Below, piece after piece: positions 10,306 to 19,684 of a stretch of 54,896 nt of DNA; position 1 is the first letter of the stretch; every line of letters begins with the position of its first letter. Source of the DNA: Desulfuromonadaceae bacterium (GTDB lineage: Bacteria; Desulfobacterota; Desulfuromonadia; Geobacterales; Pseudopelobacteraceae); the NCBI GenBank assembly GCA_028688955.1, contig JAQTXD010000015.1, positions 1 through 54,896 of the forward strand, given 5' to 3'. Below the pieces are notes generated by a model. That model was not told where the DNA came from and made no database searches. It saw nothing but the letters and a program-made list of their open reading frames with translations. The position numbers were made by a program, and so were the translations under genes.

Positions 10306-11502
10306 ATGTCGATTCGGTATATTGATGAAATCAAGGATCTGAAGGGAAAAAAAGTATTCATCCGGGTAGATTTTAACGTACCTCAGGATGACAAAGGAGC
10401 CATTACCGAGGATACCCGTATCGTCGGTGCGGTGCCGACCATTAAATATGCCATGGAGCAGGGTGCCAAAGTGGTTCTGGCATCCCATCTCGGCCGTCCC
10501 AAAGGTGAAAAAAAAGCCAAGTACAGCATGGCTCCTGCCACGGCGCGTCTTTCCGAGCTGCTTGGCAAGCCGGTCACCCAGGCTCCTGACTGTTTCGGGC
10601 CGGAAGTTGATGTGCTTGTAAACGCGCTGCAGCCGGGTGAGGCGGTCATGTTGGAGAATGTCCGTTTCTATTCCGGAGAGGAAAAGAACGATCCTGACTT
10701 TGCCGCCAGGCTTGCCAATGGCTGCGAAATTTTCGTAAACGATGCTTTTGCCGTGTCACATCGCGCCCACGCGTCGGTTGAAGCCATTACGAAGCATATA
10801 CCGGTTATTGCCGCCGGTTTTCTGATGCGCAATGAAATGACGTTTTTCGACAAGGCCATGCAGAACCCGGTCAGGCCGCTGGTTGCCATACTTGGCGGTG
10901 CCAAGGTGTCCGGGAAGCTGGAAGTCCTTGAGACGCTTATCAACAAGGTCGACAAGGTCGTCATCGGCGGCGGTATGGCATTCACCTTCCTGAAAGCCAT
11001 GGGGTATAACGTCGGTAAGTCGCTGGTAGAGGATGAGTTGATCGCAACAGCGCGCACCATTATGGACACTGCACGTGAAAAAGGGGTTATGTTCTATCTG
11101 CCGGTTGATTGTGTCGTTGCCAACGCGTTTGAAGCCACTGCGACAAATTTTATCACCACCGCCCAGGAAATTCCGGCAGGGTGGATGGCCCTTGATATCG
11201 GTCCGGCGACGGCAACTCTCTTTGCAGAAACATTGCGAGATGCAAAAACCGTTATCTGGAACGGCCCGATGGGTGTTTTTGAAATGGACGCTTTTTGTCG
11301 CGGAACGTATGCAGTGGCGGAAGCAGTTGCAAATTGTTTTGCCACAACCATTATCGGCGGGGGGGATACTGACTCTGCCGTACGCAAAGCGGGAGTGGAA
11401 AACAGGGTCAGCTACATTTCAACCGGTGGTGGAGCCTTTCTGGAATTGCTGGAAGGAAAAATCCTGCCTGGAGTCAATGCACTGGAAGTGACAGCACAAT
11501 AA
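10306..11502 (+). CDS. pgk: Phosphoglycerate kinase
   Basis: 398 residues from ATG 10306 with AGGAGG 8 nt upstream; an in-frame ATG at 10297 lies inside that ribosome site. Family motifs: [16 protein letters not shown] near the N-terminus, [23 protein letters not shown], the WNGPMGVFE nucleotide-side motif and the C-terminal [13 protein letters not shown] and [13 protein letters not shown]. Transfers the acyl phosphate of 1,3-bisphosphoglycerate to ADP (reversible) in glycolysis or gluconeogenesis. tpiA follows after 14 bases, so pgk-tpiA form one unit. No clear promoter was seen between the gap terminator and pgk. Confidence 0.98.
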   Translation: MSIRYIDEIKDLKGKKVFIRVDFNVPQDDKGAITEDTRIVGAVPTIKYAMEQGAKVVLASHLGRPKGEKKAKYSMAPATARLSELLGKPVTQAPDCFGPEVDVLVNALQPGEAVMLENVRFYSGEEKNDPDFAARLANGCEIFVNDAFAVSHRAHASVEAITKHIPVIAAGFLMRNEMTFFDKAMQNPVRPLVAILGGAKVSGKLEVLETLINKVDKVVIGGGMAFTFLKAMGYNVGKSLVEDELIATARTIMDTAREKGVMFYLPVDCVVANAFEATATNFITTAQEIPAGWMALDIGPATATLFAETLRDAKTVIWNGPMGVFEMDAFCRGTYAVAEAVANCFATTIIGGGDTDSAVRKAGVENRVSYISTGGGAFLELLEGKILPGVNALEVTAQ

Positions 11503-11516
11503 AAAAGGGGACTTGT

Positions 11517-12272
11517 ATGCGGATACCGGTTATTGCAGGAAACTGGAAACTATTTAAAACAATACATGAATCAGTAGCTCTGGTGCAGGAGCTCGCTCCG
11601 CTTGTTGCGAACAGCACGGGGGTTGAAATTGTTGTCGCTCCTGTTTTTACCGCGTTGAGTCGTGTTGCTGACGCCGTCAAAGGTTCTGAAATCAAACTTG
11701 CGGCTCAGGACTGTTACTGGGAGGAAGAGGGGGCCTTTACAGGTGAGGTGGCGCCGAAGCTCCTGAAAGATGCCGGCTGCAGCCACGTAATTATCGGGCA
11801 TTCAGAGCGACGCCAGTATTTTGGTGAAACAGATATAACCGTCAACAGGAAAGTAAAGGCTGCCATAGCGGCGGGGCTGAGTGCAATAGTCTGTGTCGGG
11901 GAATCATTAATGGAACGTGAATCGGAGCAGACGTTTTCTGTCATTGAAGCACAGATTCAAGGAAGTCTGGCAGGTCTGACGGAGGCGGATTTTGCACATG
12001 TCGTTATTGCATATGAGCCTGTGTGGGCAATCGGCACCGGTAAAACCGCCAGTGATGCCCAGGCACAGGAAGTTCATGTGTTCATTCGCTCATTAATTGG
12101 CCGCCTGTTTAGTCAGTCCGTTGCCGATGCACTCCGCATCCTCTACGGGGGAAGTGTAAAGCCGGATAACGTTAAAGGGCTGATGTCTCAGCCAGACATA
12201 GATGGTGCGCTTGTTGGCGGAGCGAGCCTTAAAGCAGAATCCTTTGCAGCTATTGCAGCATTTAACGGCTGA
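11517..12272 (+). CDS. tpiA: Triose-phosphate isomerase
   Basis: 251 residues, normal for the family. Catalytic residues are visible: Lys11 in AGNWKLFK, His95 in IIGHSERRQYFGE and Glu167 in AYEPVWAIGTGKTA; the phosphate-binding LYGGSVKPDN and GGASL motifs are near the end. Interconverts dihydroxyacetone phosphate and glyceraldehyde-3-phosphate. Starts at ATG 11517 after GGGG. Closely follows pgk and is expected on the same transcript. Confidence 0.98.
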   Translation: MRIPVIAGNWKLFKTIHESVALVQELAPLVANSTGVEIVVAPVFTALSRVADAVKGSEIKLAAQDCYWEEEGAFTGEVAPKLLKDAGCSHVIIGHSERRQYFGETDITVNRKVKAAIAAGLSAIVCVGESLMERESEQTFSVIEAQIQGSLAGLTEADFAHVVIAYEPVWAIGTGKTASDAQAQEVHVFIRSLIGRLFSQSVADALRILYGGSVKPDNVKGLMSQPDIDGALVGGASLKAESFAAIAAFNG

Positions 12273-12323
12273 TTCCGCGTGCGTGAATGCCCGGAATTTC
12301 TCCGATGGAGTTTCATTTTGAAC

Positions 12324-12353
12324 TTTACAGCGGCTTAATTACTGTGTTATAAA
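12324..12353 (+). promoter_or_regulatory. Candidate sigma-70 promoter of secG
   Basis: TTTACA (12324-12329), 18-nt spacer, TATAAA (12348-12353), with a TG element just before the -10. It would start a transcript about 27 bases before secG and could also serve the tRNA gene. Confidence 0.5.
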
Positions 12354-12386
12354 CATCCTCTTTAAAATGTAGCTAGGGGATTTGGA

Positions 12387-12758
12387 ATGACAATTGTTCT
12401 GACAATTTTACACGTATGCGTTAGTTTGTTTTTGATTGCCGTTGTGCTGCTGCAATCCGGGAAGGGTGCCGAGATGGGCGCATCGTTCGGAAGCGGAGGA
12501 AGTCAGTCAGTCTTTGGCGCAGGTGGCGGGACCTCCTTCCTGAGTAAGCTGACTACCAGCGCAGCAGTTATTTTCATGTTGACGTCATTGACTCTGGCAT
12601 ATATTTCCGGGCAGCCGTCATCGTCCTCGATGATGTCCGGAAAAGGAAAAGCTGCTCCTGTACAGGCGCCAGCTGCTGCACCTGCTTCTCAGAAGGATGC
12701 AGCAACTCCCGCACCTGCAGTTCCCGTTGCACCTGCAGCACCTGCACAAAAAAAATAA
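12387..12758 (+). CDS. secG: Preprotein translocase subunit SecG
   Basis: 123 residues. Two transmembrane segments (about 2-22 and 53-72) flank the conserved loop with LLQSGKGAEMGASFGSGGSQ, the hallmark of SecG, followed by GGGTSFLSKLT. The tail after residue 80 is low-complexity, rich in Ala, Pro and Gln, ending in Lys. SecG is the small membrane partner of SecYEG that assists SecA-driven protein export. The position after tpiA and before tRNA-Leu is common in Geobacter relatives (established knowledge). Confidence 0.95.
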   Translation: MTIVLTILHVCVSLFLIAVVLLQSGKGAEMGASFGSGGSQSVFGAGGGTSFLSKLTTSAAVIFMLTSLTLAYISGQPSSSSMMSGKGKAAPVQAPAAAPASQKDAATPAPAVPVAPAAPAQKK

Positions 12759-12801
12759 ATTGATTATCTTGAATTAGTGTGGTAATTAAGAGCGCTCAAA
12801 T

Positions 12802-12888
12802 GCCGAAGTGGTGGAACTGGTAGACACACCATCTTGAGGGGGTGGCGGGCAACCGCCCATGCGAGTTCGAGTCTCGCCTTCGGCACCA
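12802..12888 (+). tRNA. tRNA-Leu (anticodon GAG)
   Basis: 87 bases including encoded CCA. Acceptor arm GCCGAAG (12802-12808) pairs with CTTCGGC before ACCA. Anticodon stem CCATC/GGTGG encloses loop TTGAGGG with anticodon GAG at 12836-12838, reading CUC/CUU leucine codons. The long variable arm GGCGGGCAACCGCC is that of a class II tRNA, and TTCGAGTC is the T loop. Confidence 0.97.
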
Positions 12889-13203
12889 ATCAAAACACCT
12901 GGATAAAGCTCCCTGTCTTTCAAAGATTGGGAGTTTTTCTTTTCTTTTCTCGCCCTTTTTGATAAATAATCCAATCCCGGTTGCATTTTTAAAAAAATCA
13001 GGTATACGCAGTATCGCGCTTATTCAAGAGATATTGCAGGTCTTAACCATGTGTGTATGGGGCTGAAAGTCCTGTTTAACGGGCATGGAACAAAAGTTAA
13101 TGCTTTACAAAAAAACGTATAGATTGTACTTTTACGTCTGTTTTTTTTAATACTTGCCCGGCTGTTTTTCAGAACAACAACATACGTTTAGGGGGAGATG
13201 TAC
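12889..13203 (+). other. Non-coding stretch between tRNA-Leu and the EPS locus
   Basis: 315 bases. It begins with the tRNA terminator (separate entry). A weak promoter-like pair TTTACA (13104-13109), 17 nt, TACTTT (13127-13132) could drive the EPS operon. An ACGTA...TACGT inverted pair (about 13114-13136) precedes a run of T. The GGGGGAG at 13191-13197 is the ribosome site of the next gene. No riboswitch was recognised. Confidence 0.4.
12909..12942 (+). terminator. Intrinsic terminator after tRNA-Leu
   Basis: CTCCC (12909-12913) pairs with GGGAG (12929-12933), followed by TTTTTCTTTTC. The loop is long (15 bases) but contains TCTTTC/GATT that may pair partly. It separates the secG/tRNA unit from the EPS locus. 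Confidence 0.7.
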
Positions 13204-15852
13204 ATGATGTATAGAATTTTTCTGATCTTGATGGTTGTGGTTACGCTTTCTGCCTGTAATAGCAAGTCAAAAGAAGACCTTTACAAAGAAGGTGTTAAGC
13301 AGCTTGAAGCTTCAAACCCGAACGGGGCGGTTGTGCTGTTCAAGAGTGTTCTGGAAAAGGATGAAAACCACCTTGATGCCCGATTCCAGTTGGCAAAGGC
13401 CTATGCGAAGCTGGGCAAGCTGGAACAGGCTGAGCGTGAGTTCAATAAAGTTCTCAAACAGAATCCCTCTCGTGACGATGTCCTTCTTGAGTTGGCAGGT
13501 GTATTTAACGCTTCAAAAAAAGCTGATGAAGCGTTTAAATTGGGTGAGCAATATCTTGCCAAACACCCCGGCAGCGCAGAGGGATTTGAAATCCTTGGCG
13601 TCTCCAGCGCAATAAATAATCGCCCGGACGATGCAGAACGGTATTTGATGCAGGGCATTGCGGCAAACCCATCCCGTGCGAAGACAAAGCTTGATCTTGC
13701 CGCCGTATATGTCACTGCCGGTAAAGAACCGAAGGCAAAAAGTCTTCTGGAAGAAATGGCAAAGACGGATACGAAGAACGCACAGCCGCTCTATATGCTC
13801 GCAGCTATTGAAACGCGTGGTGGTAATAGGGATAAGGCTCTTGATATATATCGTACAATCGTGAAGAACAATCCGTCAGAGACAGTTGCCGCCTATAAAT
13901 CCGGCCTGATTCTTCTCGAAAAAGGAGACCTGGCCCAGGCGGGTAAAACTGCTGATGATCTGTTGGCTGCATATCCGAAGAAGGCAGACGGTCTCCGCCT
14001 GAAGGGGTTAGTGTATTATCATCAGAAAAACTATGCAGAAGCGATTAACTCATTGCTGGCATCCATGAAAATAGCGCCGACCCTGGAGGCGTATCATTTC
14101 CTTGGCCTCTGTTACTATAATCGCGGAGAACTTGAAAGCGCCCTGAGCCAGTTCCGAAAAATTCTCGATAATGTCCCTGATTCACGCCAGGCACGCCTGA
14201 TGACCGGCACTATCCTGCTTGCCCAGAAGCGTGTTGATGATGCAATAACCGAAATCCAGAAGGTTCTGCAGAAGAATGACAGTGATGCCGTGGCTCACAA
14301 TCTGCTTGGTAACGCTTACATGGCCAAAGGGATGTTTGAAGATGGCATGCGCGAATTTAACCGGGCGACAAAGATTGATCCGAAAATCGTCGATGCGTAC
14401 CTGAAGAGAGGGTACTTCTATTTTAGCCGCGGAAAAAACAGCGAAGGTGAATCTGAGCTTTCCTCCGCGGTCCAGGCCGCTCCGGATGTCTTAAACAGCC
14501 GGTTGCTTCTGGCTTCCTACCATCTGAAGAACGGGAAAAGTGACAAGGCGTTGTCGGTACTTAAATCCGGCCTGACCGGTAAAAAAGGTGATGCGTTCAT
14601 CCTCAACAGCATTGCAGCGGTCTATTTTATGCAGAACAAACAGGATGAAGGTCTCAAGAGTATTCAAAAGGCCAAGGATCTCGACCCGACTTTTGCCGCT
14701 TCGTACCAGAACCTGGCGACGTATTACAGTGCTACCGGTAAGTATGATAAAGCAATGGAAGAGTATGCGGCTCTGTTGCGTAATGATCCGAAAAACGTGC
14801 GCGCAATGCTCGGCCTTGCTGCATTGAGTGAAATAAAGGGCAATGACGCCGAGGCGTTATCGTACTACCAGAAAGCCACCGATACAAAGCAGCCTGCTGC
14901 ATTTCTTGCGAAAGCAAGTTTCCACCTGAAAAAGAAGGAAGCCGACAAATCATTGAAGGTACTTGATGAGGCGCTGAAAATTGATGCAAAGAACATCGCC
15001 GCCCTTGAAATGAAGGGGAGGGTGCTGGTTAACGAGAAAAAATACAAAGACGCACTGCGGGTTTTTGAAGAGATCGAAGCAATTAACCCCGAGGCTGGCG
15101 TTGCTTTGAAAATCGGCACCTACGTAACTATGAAGGAAACGGGTAAAGCTGTAGAACAGGCGAAGAAAATTGTTGAGAAATACCCGAGTTCCGCACGGGG
15201 ATACATGGTCCTGGGCTCCATCTACGAAAGCCAGAAGGATTACCCGCGCGCCATTGCCGAAGTGAAAAACGGTATTCGCGTTGACGGGTTGAATGCTCAG
15301 GCGATTCTGTATCTCGGCAATCTGTACGAAATTTCCCGAGACACCGCCCAGGCCATGGCTGCGTATGAGGATGCCTATCGTAAAAAGCCCGATTTTGTGC
15401 CGGCACTTTATGCTCAGGGATCGCTCCTTGATCAGACCGGAAAAAAGAAAGAGGCGATCGTCAAGTACAAAGCTGTTCTCGAGAAAGCTGATGGATACGT
15501 ACCGGCGCTGAATAACCTGGCATATCTGTACGCGTCAGGTTACGGCAGTAAGGAGGAAGCACTAAAACTGGCGATTACTGCATTCAAGAAAGAGCCGGGT
15601 AACGCCGGTGTGATGGATACGCTCGGATTTGCTCTGCTTAAAAATAATCGTGCTGATAACGCCAAAAAAGTATTGGAAAAAGCGGTTAACCTGTTGCCGC
15701 AGAATCCGACGGTTGCGTATCACCTGGCTCTGTCCTACAAGGAGTCCGGGGATAAAGCAAATGCTCTGAAGACGGTGCAAAAAGCACTGACTCTTGGCGA
15801 TTTTGCTGATGCAGCTGCGGCTAAAGCGCTCGCTGCCGAACTGAAAAGGTAA
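13204..15852 (+). CDS. prsT: TPR-repeat lipoprotein of XrtA/PEP-CTERM systems (PrsT-like)
   Basis: About 882 residues. ATG 13204 is preferred because GGGGGAG ends 6 nt before it; the in-frame ATG at 13198 touches that site. A lipoprotein signal ends in LSAC, then the chain is almost entirely tetratricopeptide repeats, with recurrent patterns such as LDARFQLAKAYAKLGKLEQA and ALNNLAYLYA. Length and architecture match PrsT (TIGR02917), a scaffold lipoprotein encoded with exosortase-A polysaccharide loci. It probably sits in the periplasm or outer membrane and organises the EPS assembly complex. It opens the EPS gene cluster and is followed after 11 bases by the priming transferase. Confidence 0.88.
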   Translation: MMYRIFLILMVVVTLSACNSKSKEDLYKEGVKQLEASNPNGAVVLFKSVLEKDENHLDARFQLAKAYAKLGKLEQAEREFNKVLKQNPSRDDVLLELAGVFNASKKADEAFKLGEQYLAKHPGSAEGFEILGVSSAINNRPDDAERYLMQGIAANPSRAKTKLDLAAVYVTAGKEPKAKSLLEEMAKTDTKNAQPLYMLAAIETRGGNRDKALDIYRTIVKNNPSETVAAYKSGLILLEKGDLAQAGKTADDLLAAYPKKADGLRLKGLVYYHQKNYAEAINSLLASMKIAPTLEAYHFLGLCYYNRGELESALSQFRKILDNVPDSRQARLMTGTILLAQKRVDDAITEIQKVLQKNDSDAVAHNLLGNAYMAKGMFEDGMREFNRATKIDPKIVDAYLKRGYFYFSRGKNSEGESELSSAVQAAPDVLNSRLLLASYHLKNGKSDKALSVLKSGLTGKKGDAFILNSIAAVYFMQNKQDEGLKSIQKAKDLDPTFAASYQNLATYYSATGKYDKAMEEYAALLRNDPKNVRAMLGLAALSEIKGNDAEALSYYQKATDTKQPAAFLAKASFHLKKKEADKSLKVLDEALKIDAKNIAALEMKGRVLVNEKKYKDALRVFEEIEAINPEAGVALKIGTYVTMKETGKAVEQAKKIVEKYPSSARGYMVLGSIYESQKDYPRAIAEVKNGIRVDGLNAQAILYLGNLYEISRDTAQAMAAYEDAYRKKPDFVPALYAQGSLLDQTGKKKEAIVKYKAVLEKADGYVPALNNLAYLYASGYGSKEEALKLAITAFKKEPGNAGVMDTLGFALLKNNRADNAKKVLEKAVNLLPQNPTVAYHLALSYKESGDKANALKTVQKALTLGDFADAAAAKALAAELKR

Positions 15853-15863
15853 TCTCACTACCC

Positions 15864-17255
15864 ATGACATTCAGTGCAACAACTTTAATTATATTTGATG
15901 CCGTTCTGGCAATCGCCGCAATGATTTCAGCACTTCTGGTGAGGTTCGGAACATCCGAAGCAAGCCAGAAGCTGCTGGAAACCTCTACACTTAACACTGC
16001 AGTTATCTTTGTTATCGTTGTTATCTTCTCGTCGCATCTCATGGAAGTATACGACCCTGCCAAAAACAGTAAGAAGCGTGAAATCGTTGTCAATATACTG
16101 TTCGGCACAGTGGCTTCCTTTTCTCTCTTCTCGGTAGCGTACTACCTTGCACCTTCAGTGATGATCGGTCGTGGTCTGCTGCTCATCTGTCTCCTCCTCT
16201 TTGCGCTCTTTCAGTCCTGCTGGCATGCCCTCTATCTGATTGGAAACAGAAATCCCCGTTTCTGCCAGAAAGTACTGGTTTTAGGGACGGGGTCTCTTGC
16301 TGCCCAGATCGGGGCAATGATTGCATCGAGTACGGGACGGTTTGCGTTGGCCGGGTATTCATCCTGTCATACCGGTAATCAGGACAATCGTGCCGAGAGT
16401 ACGCCGCCGGAAGTCCCCCTTGAGGAGATCCTGGGCAATTGTGATAAACTCAGGGATATTGCCCGACAGGTTAATGCGGAAATTATCGTGGTTGCACTCT
16501 CTGAAAGACGGGGGGTCTTTCCGCTCAGCGATGTTCTTACATGCAAACTGAACGGTATCCAGGTTATGGATGCCCCTTCTTTTTATGAAATTGTTCAGGG
16601 AAAGTTGATGCTTGAGTCAATTACACCGAGCTGGTTCATCTTTTCCAGCGGGTTTCAGAGAACGACAATTTTCAGTATCTGCAAGCGAAGTATAGACATT
16701 ATGTTATCAAGTGTGGGGCTTCTGTTGACGCTCCCGTTTTTCCCGCTGATTGCACTGGCGATCAAGATTGATTCTCCCGGCCCGGTTTTCTTCAAACAGG
16801 AGCGTCTCGGCAACAGGGAAAAACCGTTTGTACTGATCAAGTTCAGGACAATGGGGCGTGATGCAGAGAAGGGAACCGGCGCCGTCTGGGCCGAGAAGAA
16901 TGATCCCCGTGTTACGAAACTCGGGAAATTTTTCAGAGGGTCGCGGATTGATGAAATTCCCCAGCTTTTCAACGTCCTGAAAGGCGACATGAGTTTTGTC
17001 GGACCGCGTCCGGAACGACAGGAGTTTGTCGACAAGTTGAAACAGGTAATTCCCTACTATTCAAAGCGGCATTTTATTAAGCCAGGACTGACCGGATGGG
17101 CTCAGGTCAGATATCCCTATGGTGCCTCGGTAGACGATGCCGTTGAAAAACTTCGCTACGATTTATATTATATAAAAAACATCGGTCCTTTTCTGGATAC
17201 ACTGATTTTTTTTGAAACAATCAAGGTAGTCCTGTTTGGATTCGGCGGACGATGA
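15864..17255 (+). CDS. Undecaprenyl-phosphate sugar phosphotransferase (XrtA EPS type)
   Basis: 463 residues with the polyprenyl glycosylphosphotransferase layout: several N-terminal membrane helices, a nucleotide-binding-like middle (KVLVLGTGSLAAQIGAMI), another hydrophobic segment near 280-300, and the catalytic WbaP-like C-terminus with DSPGPVFFKQERLGNREKPF, KFRTMGRDAE, LGKFFRGSRIDEIPQLFNVL and MSFVGPRPERQEFV. It should attach the first sugar phosphate to undecaprenyl phosphate at the inner membrane and so start each EPS repeat. Closest in kind to the EpsB/TIGR03013 family of XrtA loci (family recalled, not searched). The sugar transferred cannot be read from sequence. Confidence 0.92.
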   Translation: MTFSATTLIIFDAVLAIAAMISALLVRFGTSEASQKLLETSTLNTAVIFVIVVIFSSHLMEVYDPAKNSKKREIVVNILFGTVASFSLFSVAYYLAPSVMIGRGLLLICLLLFALFQSCWHALYLIGNRNPRFCQKVLVLGTGSLAAQIGAMIASSTGRFALAGYSSCHTGNQDNRAESTPPEVPLEEILGNCDKLRDIARQVNAEIIVVALSERRGVFPLSDVLTCKLNGIQVMDAPSFYEIVQGKLMLESITPSWFIFSSGFQRTTIFSICKRSIDIMLSSVGLLLTLPFFPLIALAIKIDSPGPVFFKQERLGNREKPFVLIKFRTMGRDAEKGTGAVWAEKNDPRVTKLGKFFRGSRIDEIPQLFNVLKGDMSFVGPRPERQEFVDKLKQVIPYYSKRHFIKPGLTGWAQVRYPYGASVDDAVEKLRYDLYYIKNIGPFLDTLIFFETIKVVLFGFGGR

Positions 17256-17329
17256 TTTACTGAAAGCTGCATTGATACTGCTAGACCACGCCAATTACCG
17301 CTTATTAAACCATGGGAAACATAATTACT

Positions 17330-18130
17330 ATGAAACAGCTTATATCTGCCATTGCTCTGATTTTCTCAATGACCTTCCCGGTATATGCCGGAGATTATAT
17401 CATCGGTGAAGGTGATGGACTTGAGATCGCTGTCTGGGGGGTTAAGGACCTGACGTTTGCGGTAAAAGTACGTCCGGACGGAAAAATCACCGTTCCCGGT
17501 CTGGGTGATGTTCCGGCAAGCGGCCAGACTCCCGCTGGTCTTCAGTCATCATTGTCTGTGAAACTCAAAGAGCTGGTTAAGAATCCAATTGTAACCGTAA
17601 CTGTCAAAGATATAACCAACAGCAAGATTTACATCTTTGGTGGCGGGGTCAAAGCGGGCGTGTATGACCTTTCCCGGCGCACGACGTTGTTGCAGCTCCT
17701 CTGTACGATTGGCGAGGTAAAAACTGCCGATCTGAAAAAATCATATCTGCTCAGAGGGGGCAAGAAGCTCAAGGAAGATTTCTATTCTCTGTTCGTCAGT
17801 GGTGAAACTGAAGGTGATGTACTGCTTGAACCGGGTGATTCCCTGTTTATGCCGCTTCTTATGGACAAAAGCGTGTATGTCCTTGGTGCGGTTAATGCGC
17901 CGAAAGCCATTGAATACAGGGACGGCATGAACGTCATGGAAGCGATCCTGGAATCAGGAGGTTTCACCAAGTTTGCCAGCATGAATGACACTCTGATTCG
18001 CAGAAAAGAGGGCGGCAGTGAAATGTCAATCCCGGTTCGGGCGAAAGATATTGTCAATGACGGCAAGATGGAACAAAACGTCAAACTCAAGCCGGGTGAT
18101 TATATTATTGTCAAGGAAAGCCTGTTTTAA
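17330..18130 (+). CDS. Polysaccharide export protein (Wza-like, XrtA type)
   Basis: 266 residues from ATG 17330, which puts a clean signal peptide (MKQLISAIALIFSMTFPVYA) at the N-terminus; an in-frame ATG at 17312 adds six residues. The mature protein starts GDYIIGEGDGLEIAVWGVKD, the poly-export domain, with PDGKITVPGLGDVPASGQTP next, then SLBB-like repeats (about 105-245) including KIYIFGGGVKAGVY and VYVLGAVNAPKAIEY. It lacks a lipobox Cys, unlike E. coli Wza. Predicted periplasmic/outer-membrane channel component for EPS export, working with the chain-length protein downstream. Confidence 0.9.
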   Translation: MKQLISAIALIFSMTFPVYAGDYIIGEGDGLEIAVWGVKDLTFAVKVRPDGKITVPGLGDVPASGQTPAGLQSSLSVKLKELVKNPIVTVTVKDITNSKIYIFGGGVKAGVYDLSRRTTLLQLLCTIGEVKTADLKKSYLLRGGKKLKEDFYSLFVSGETEGDVLLEPGDSLFMPLLMDKSVYVLGAVNAPKAIEYRDGMNVMEAILESGGFTKFASMNDTLIRRKEGGSEMSIPVRAKDIVNDGKMEQNVKLKPGDYIIVKESLF

Positions 18131-18174
18131 AGCACACCTGAGCACTCAAAGCGTTATTTACTGCGGAGAATCAC

Positions 18175-19644
18175 ATGGCGTCTAACGAAGTTGATTACAA
18201 ACGATATCTCGTCCTGATTAAACGGGACAAAAAGCTGTGCGTTGTTGTTGCGCTAGTCATTATGACCCTGATAACTATCGCCAGTTATATTATTCCCAAC
18301 AAGTATGAGTCCAGCAGCACGGTGTTTATTGAGAAGAGTGTTATTTCTGAACTGTTGAAGGGACTGACCTTTACCCCTTCCTCCGAAGATAAGATCAAGG
18401 TATTGACCTATGCTCTGAATAGCAGAACACTGATAACCAAAGTAATCGATGAACTTGATCTGAAAAAAAAAGGTGACGATGCTGAACTGGAAAAATTGAT
18501 AAAGAATCTTCAGGACAATACGACTATAAAAATCAAAGACCGGGAAGGACTGTTTGTCATCTCTTTTCGAGACAAGAGTCCCAAGTTGGCCCGTGATTAT
18601 GTCAACGCACTGGTTAGACGCTATATAGACGAGAATACCTCCAGTAAGAGGACAGAATCCTACGGGGCGACCCAGTTTCTCACGGAACAGTTGAGTACCT
18701 TCAGAGACAAACTGCTCAAGTCTGAAGAGGAGGTAAACGCCTTTAAGCGCGGTCAGGGCTCTATTGCTACCATGGATCCAACCTCTTTGCTGAAGGACAT
18801 CAACGATTCCCAACAGCGTGCCGATGATTTGAAAATTAAACAGGCACAATTGGAGACGGTACTCGCGGGGCTTGGTAAATCAAATTCTGCTCAGACAAAT
18901 CTGCCGGCACTGCAAAAGAGATTGCAGGAATTGCAGTTGCAATATACCGATAACTACCCTGAAATTATTCGTCTGAAAGATGATATCCGGGCACTGGAGG
19001 AACAGAAAAAGAGTGGTCGTGGTACAGGGCGCCCCGCGGATTCTCCTGAGTATGAACGCCTCAGTTCCGAATTGAGGGCCATGCGCCAGGCGGAAGCAAA
19101 TCTTCACGCGAATATTGCCAGAAACCGCAGTCTGCTGGTGAACATCCCGGCAGCTAAGGCAAAGCTTGACGACCTTGAGCGAGAAAAGCAGTCACAGAAG
19201 AGCCTCTATGAGTCCATGCTGAGCCGGCAGGGGCAGTCTGAAGTGTCCAAGCAGATGACGGTTCAGGACAAATCAACCGTATTCAGAGTCGTGGACCCGG
19301 CCATACTACCGATAAAACCGGTCAGTCCGAACCGCGTCAAACTCATTCTTATGGGGATTCTGGCCGGAATAGGTGGAGGCCTCGGCCTGGTTATACTCAA
19401 AGATCAAATGGATGATTCGGTCAAAAATGTTGATATGGCTAAACATTTTGGTATACCGATTCTTGCCATCATTCCCCGTATTGATGACCCTCAATTGATT
19501 GCCGCGCAATCCCGTATGGACCGAAAATTGTATATTATTGCAGGTCTTTATTTTTCGGTAATTCTTGCGGTGCTTGCCAATGAGGCGGTGGGTGTAACCG
19601 GGGTACTGGACGCACTTCGAAAAATAAAACATCTAATCTTGTAA
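18175..19644 (+). CDS. Polysaccharide chain-length determinant (Wzz-like, XrtA type)
   Basis: 489 residues; CGGAG lies 6 nt before ATG 18175. First membrane helix at about 23-43, then the Wzz domain, a long periplasmic coiled-coil-rich region (about 150-370, with KSEEEVNAFKRGQG and RLQELQLQYTDNYPEIIRLK), and the proline-rich PAILPIKPVSPNRVKL motif just before the second helix (about 386-404). A further hydrophobic segment lies near the C-terminus. No kinase domain is fused; the kinase is the next gene. Co-polymerase controlling EPS chain length at the inner membrane, of the TIGR03007 type (family recalled). Confidence 0.9.
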   Translation: MASNEVDYKRYLVLIKRDKKLCVVVALVIMTLITIASYIIPNKYESSSTVFIEKSVISELLKGLTFTPSSEDKIKVLTYALNSRTLITKVIDELDLKKKGDDAELEKLIKNLQDNTTIKIKDREGLFVISFRDKSPKLARDYVNALVRRYIDENTSSKRTESYGATQFLTEQLSTFRDKLLKSEEEVNAFKRGQGSIATMDPTSLLKDINDSQQRADDLKIKQAQLETVLAGLGKSNSAQTNLPALQKRLQELQLQYTDNYPEIIRLKDDIRALEEQKKSGRGTGRPADSPEYERLSSELRAMRQAEANLHANIARNRSLLVNIPAAKAKLDDLEREKQSQKSLYESMLSRQGQSEVSKQMTVQDKSTVFRVVDPAILPIKPVSPNRVKLILMGILAGIGGGLGLVILKDQMDDSVKNVDMAKHFGIPILAIIPRIDDPQLIAAQSRMDRKLYIIAGLYFSVILAVLANEAVGVTGVLDALRKIKHLIL

Positions 19645-19684
19645 AAAACATTTATGAAGATCAATCATCGACAACAGGTGGACT

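Noticed and set aside
12946..13190. Possible riboswitch (c-di-GMP GEMM type, common in Geobacter) in the leader of the EPS locus
   Set aside because: The conserved GEMM cores were looked for and not found.
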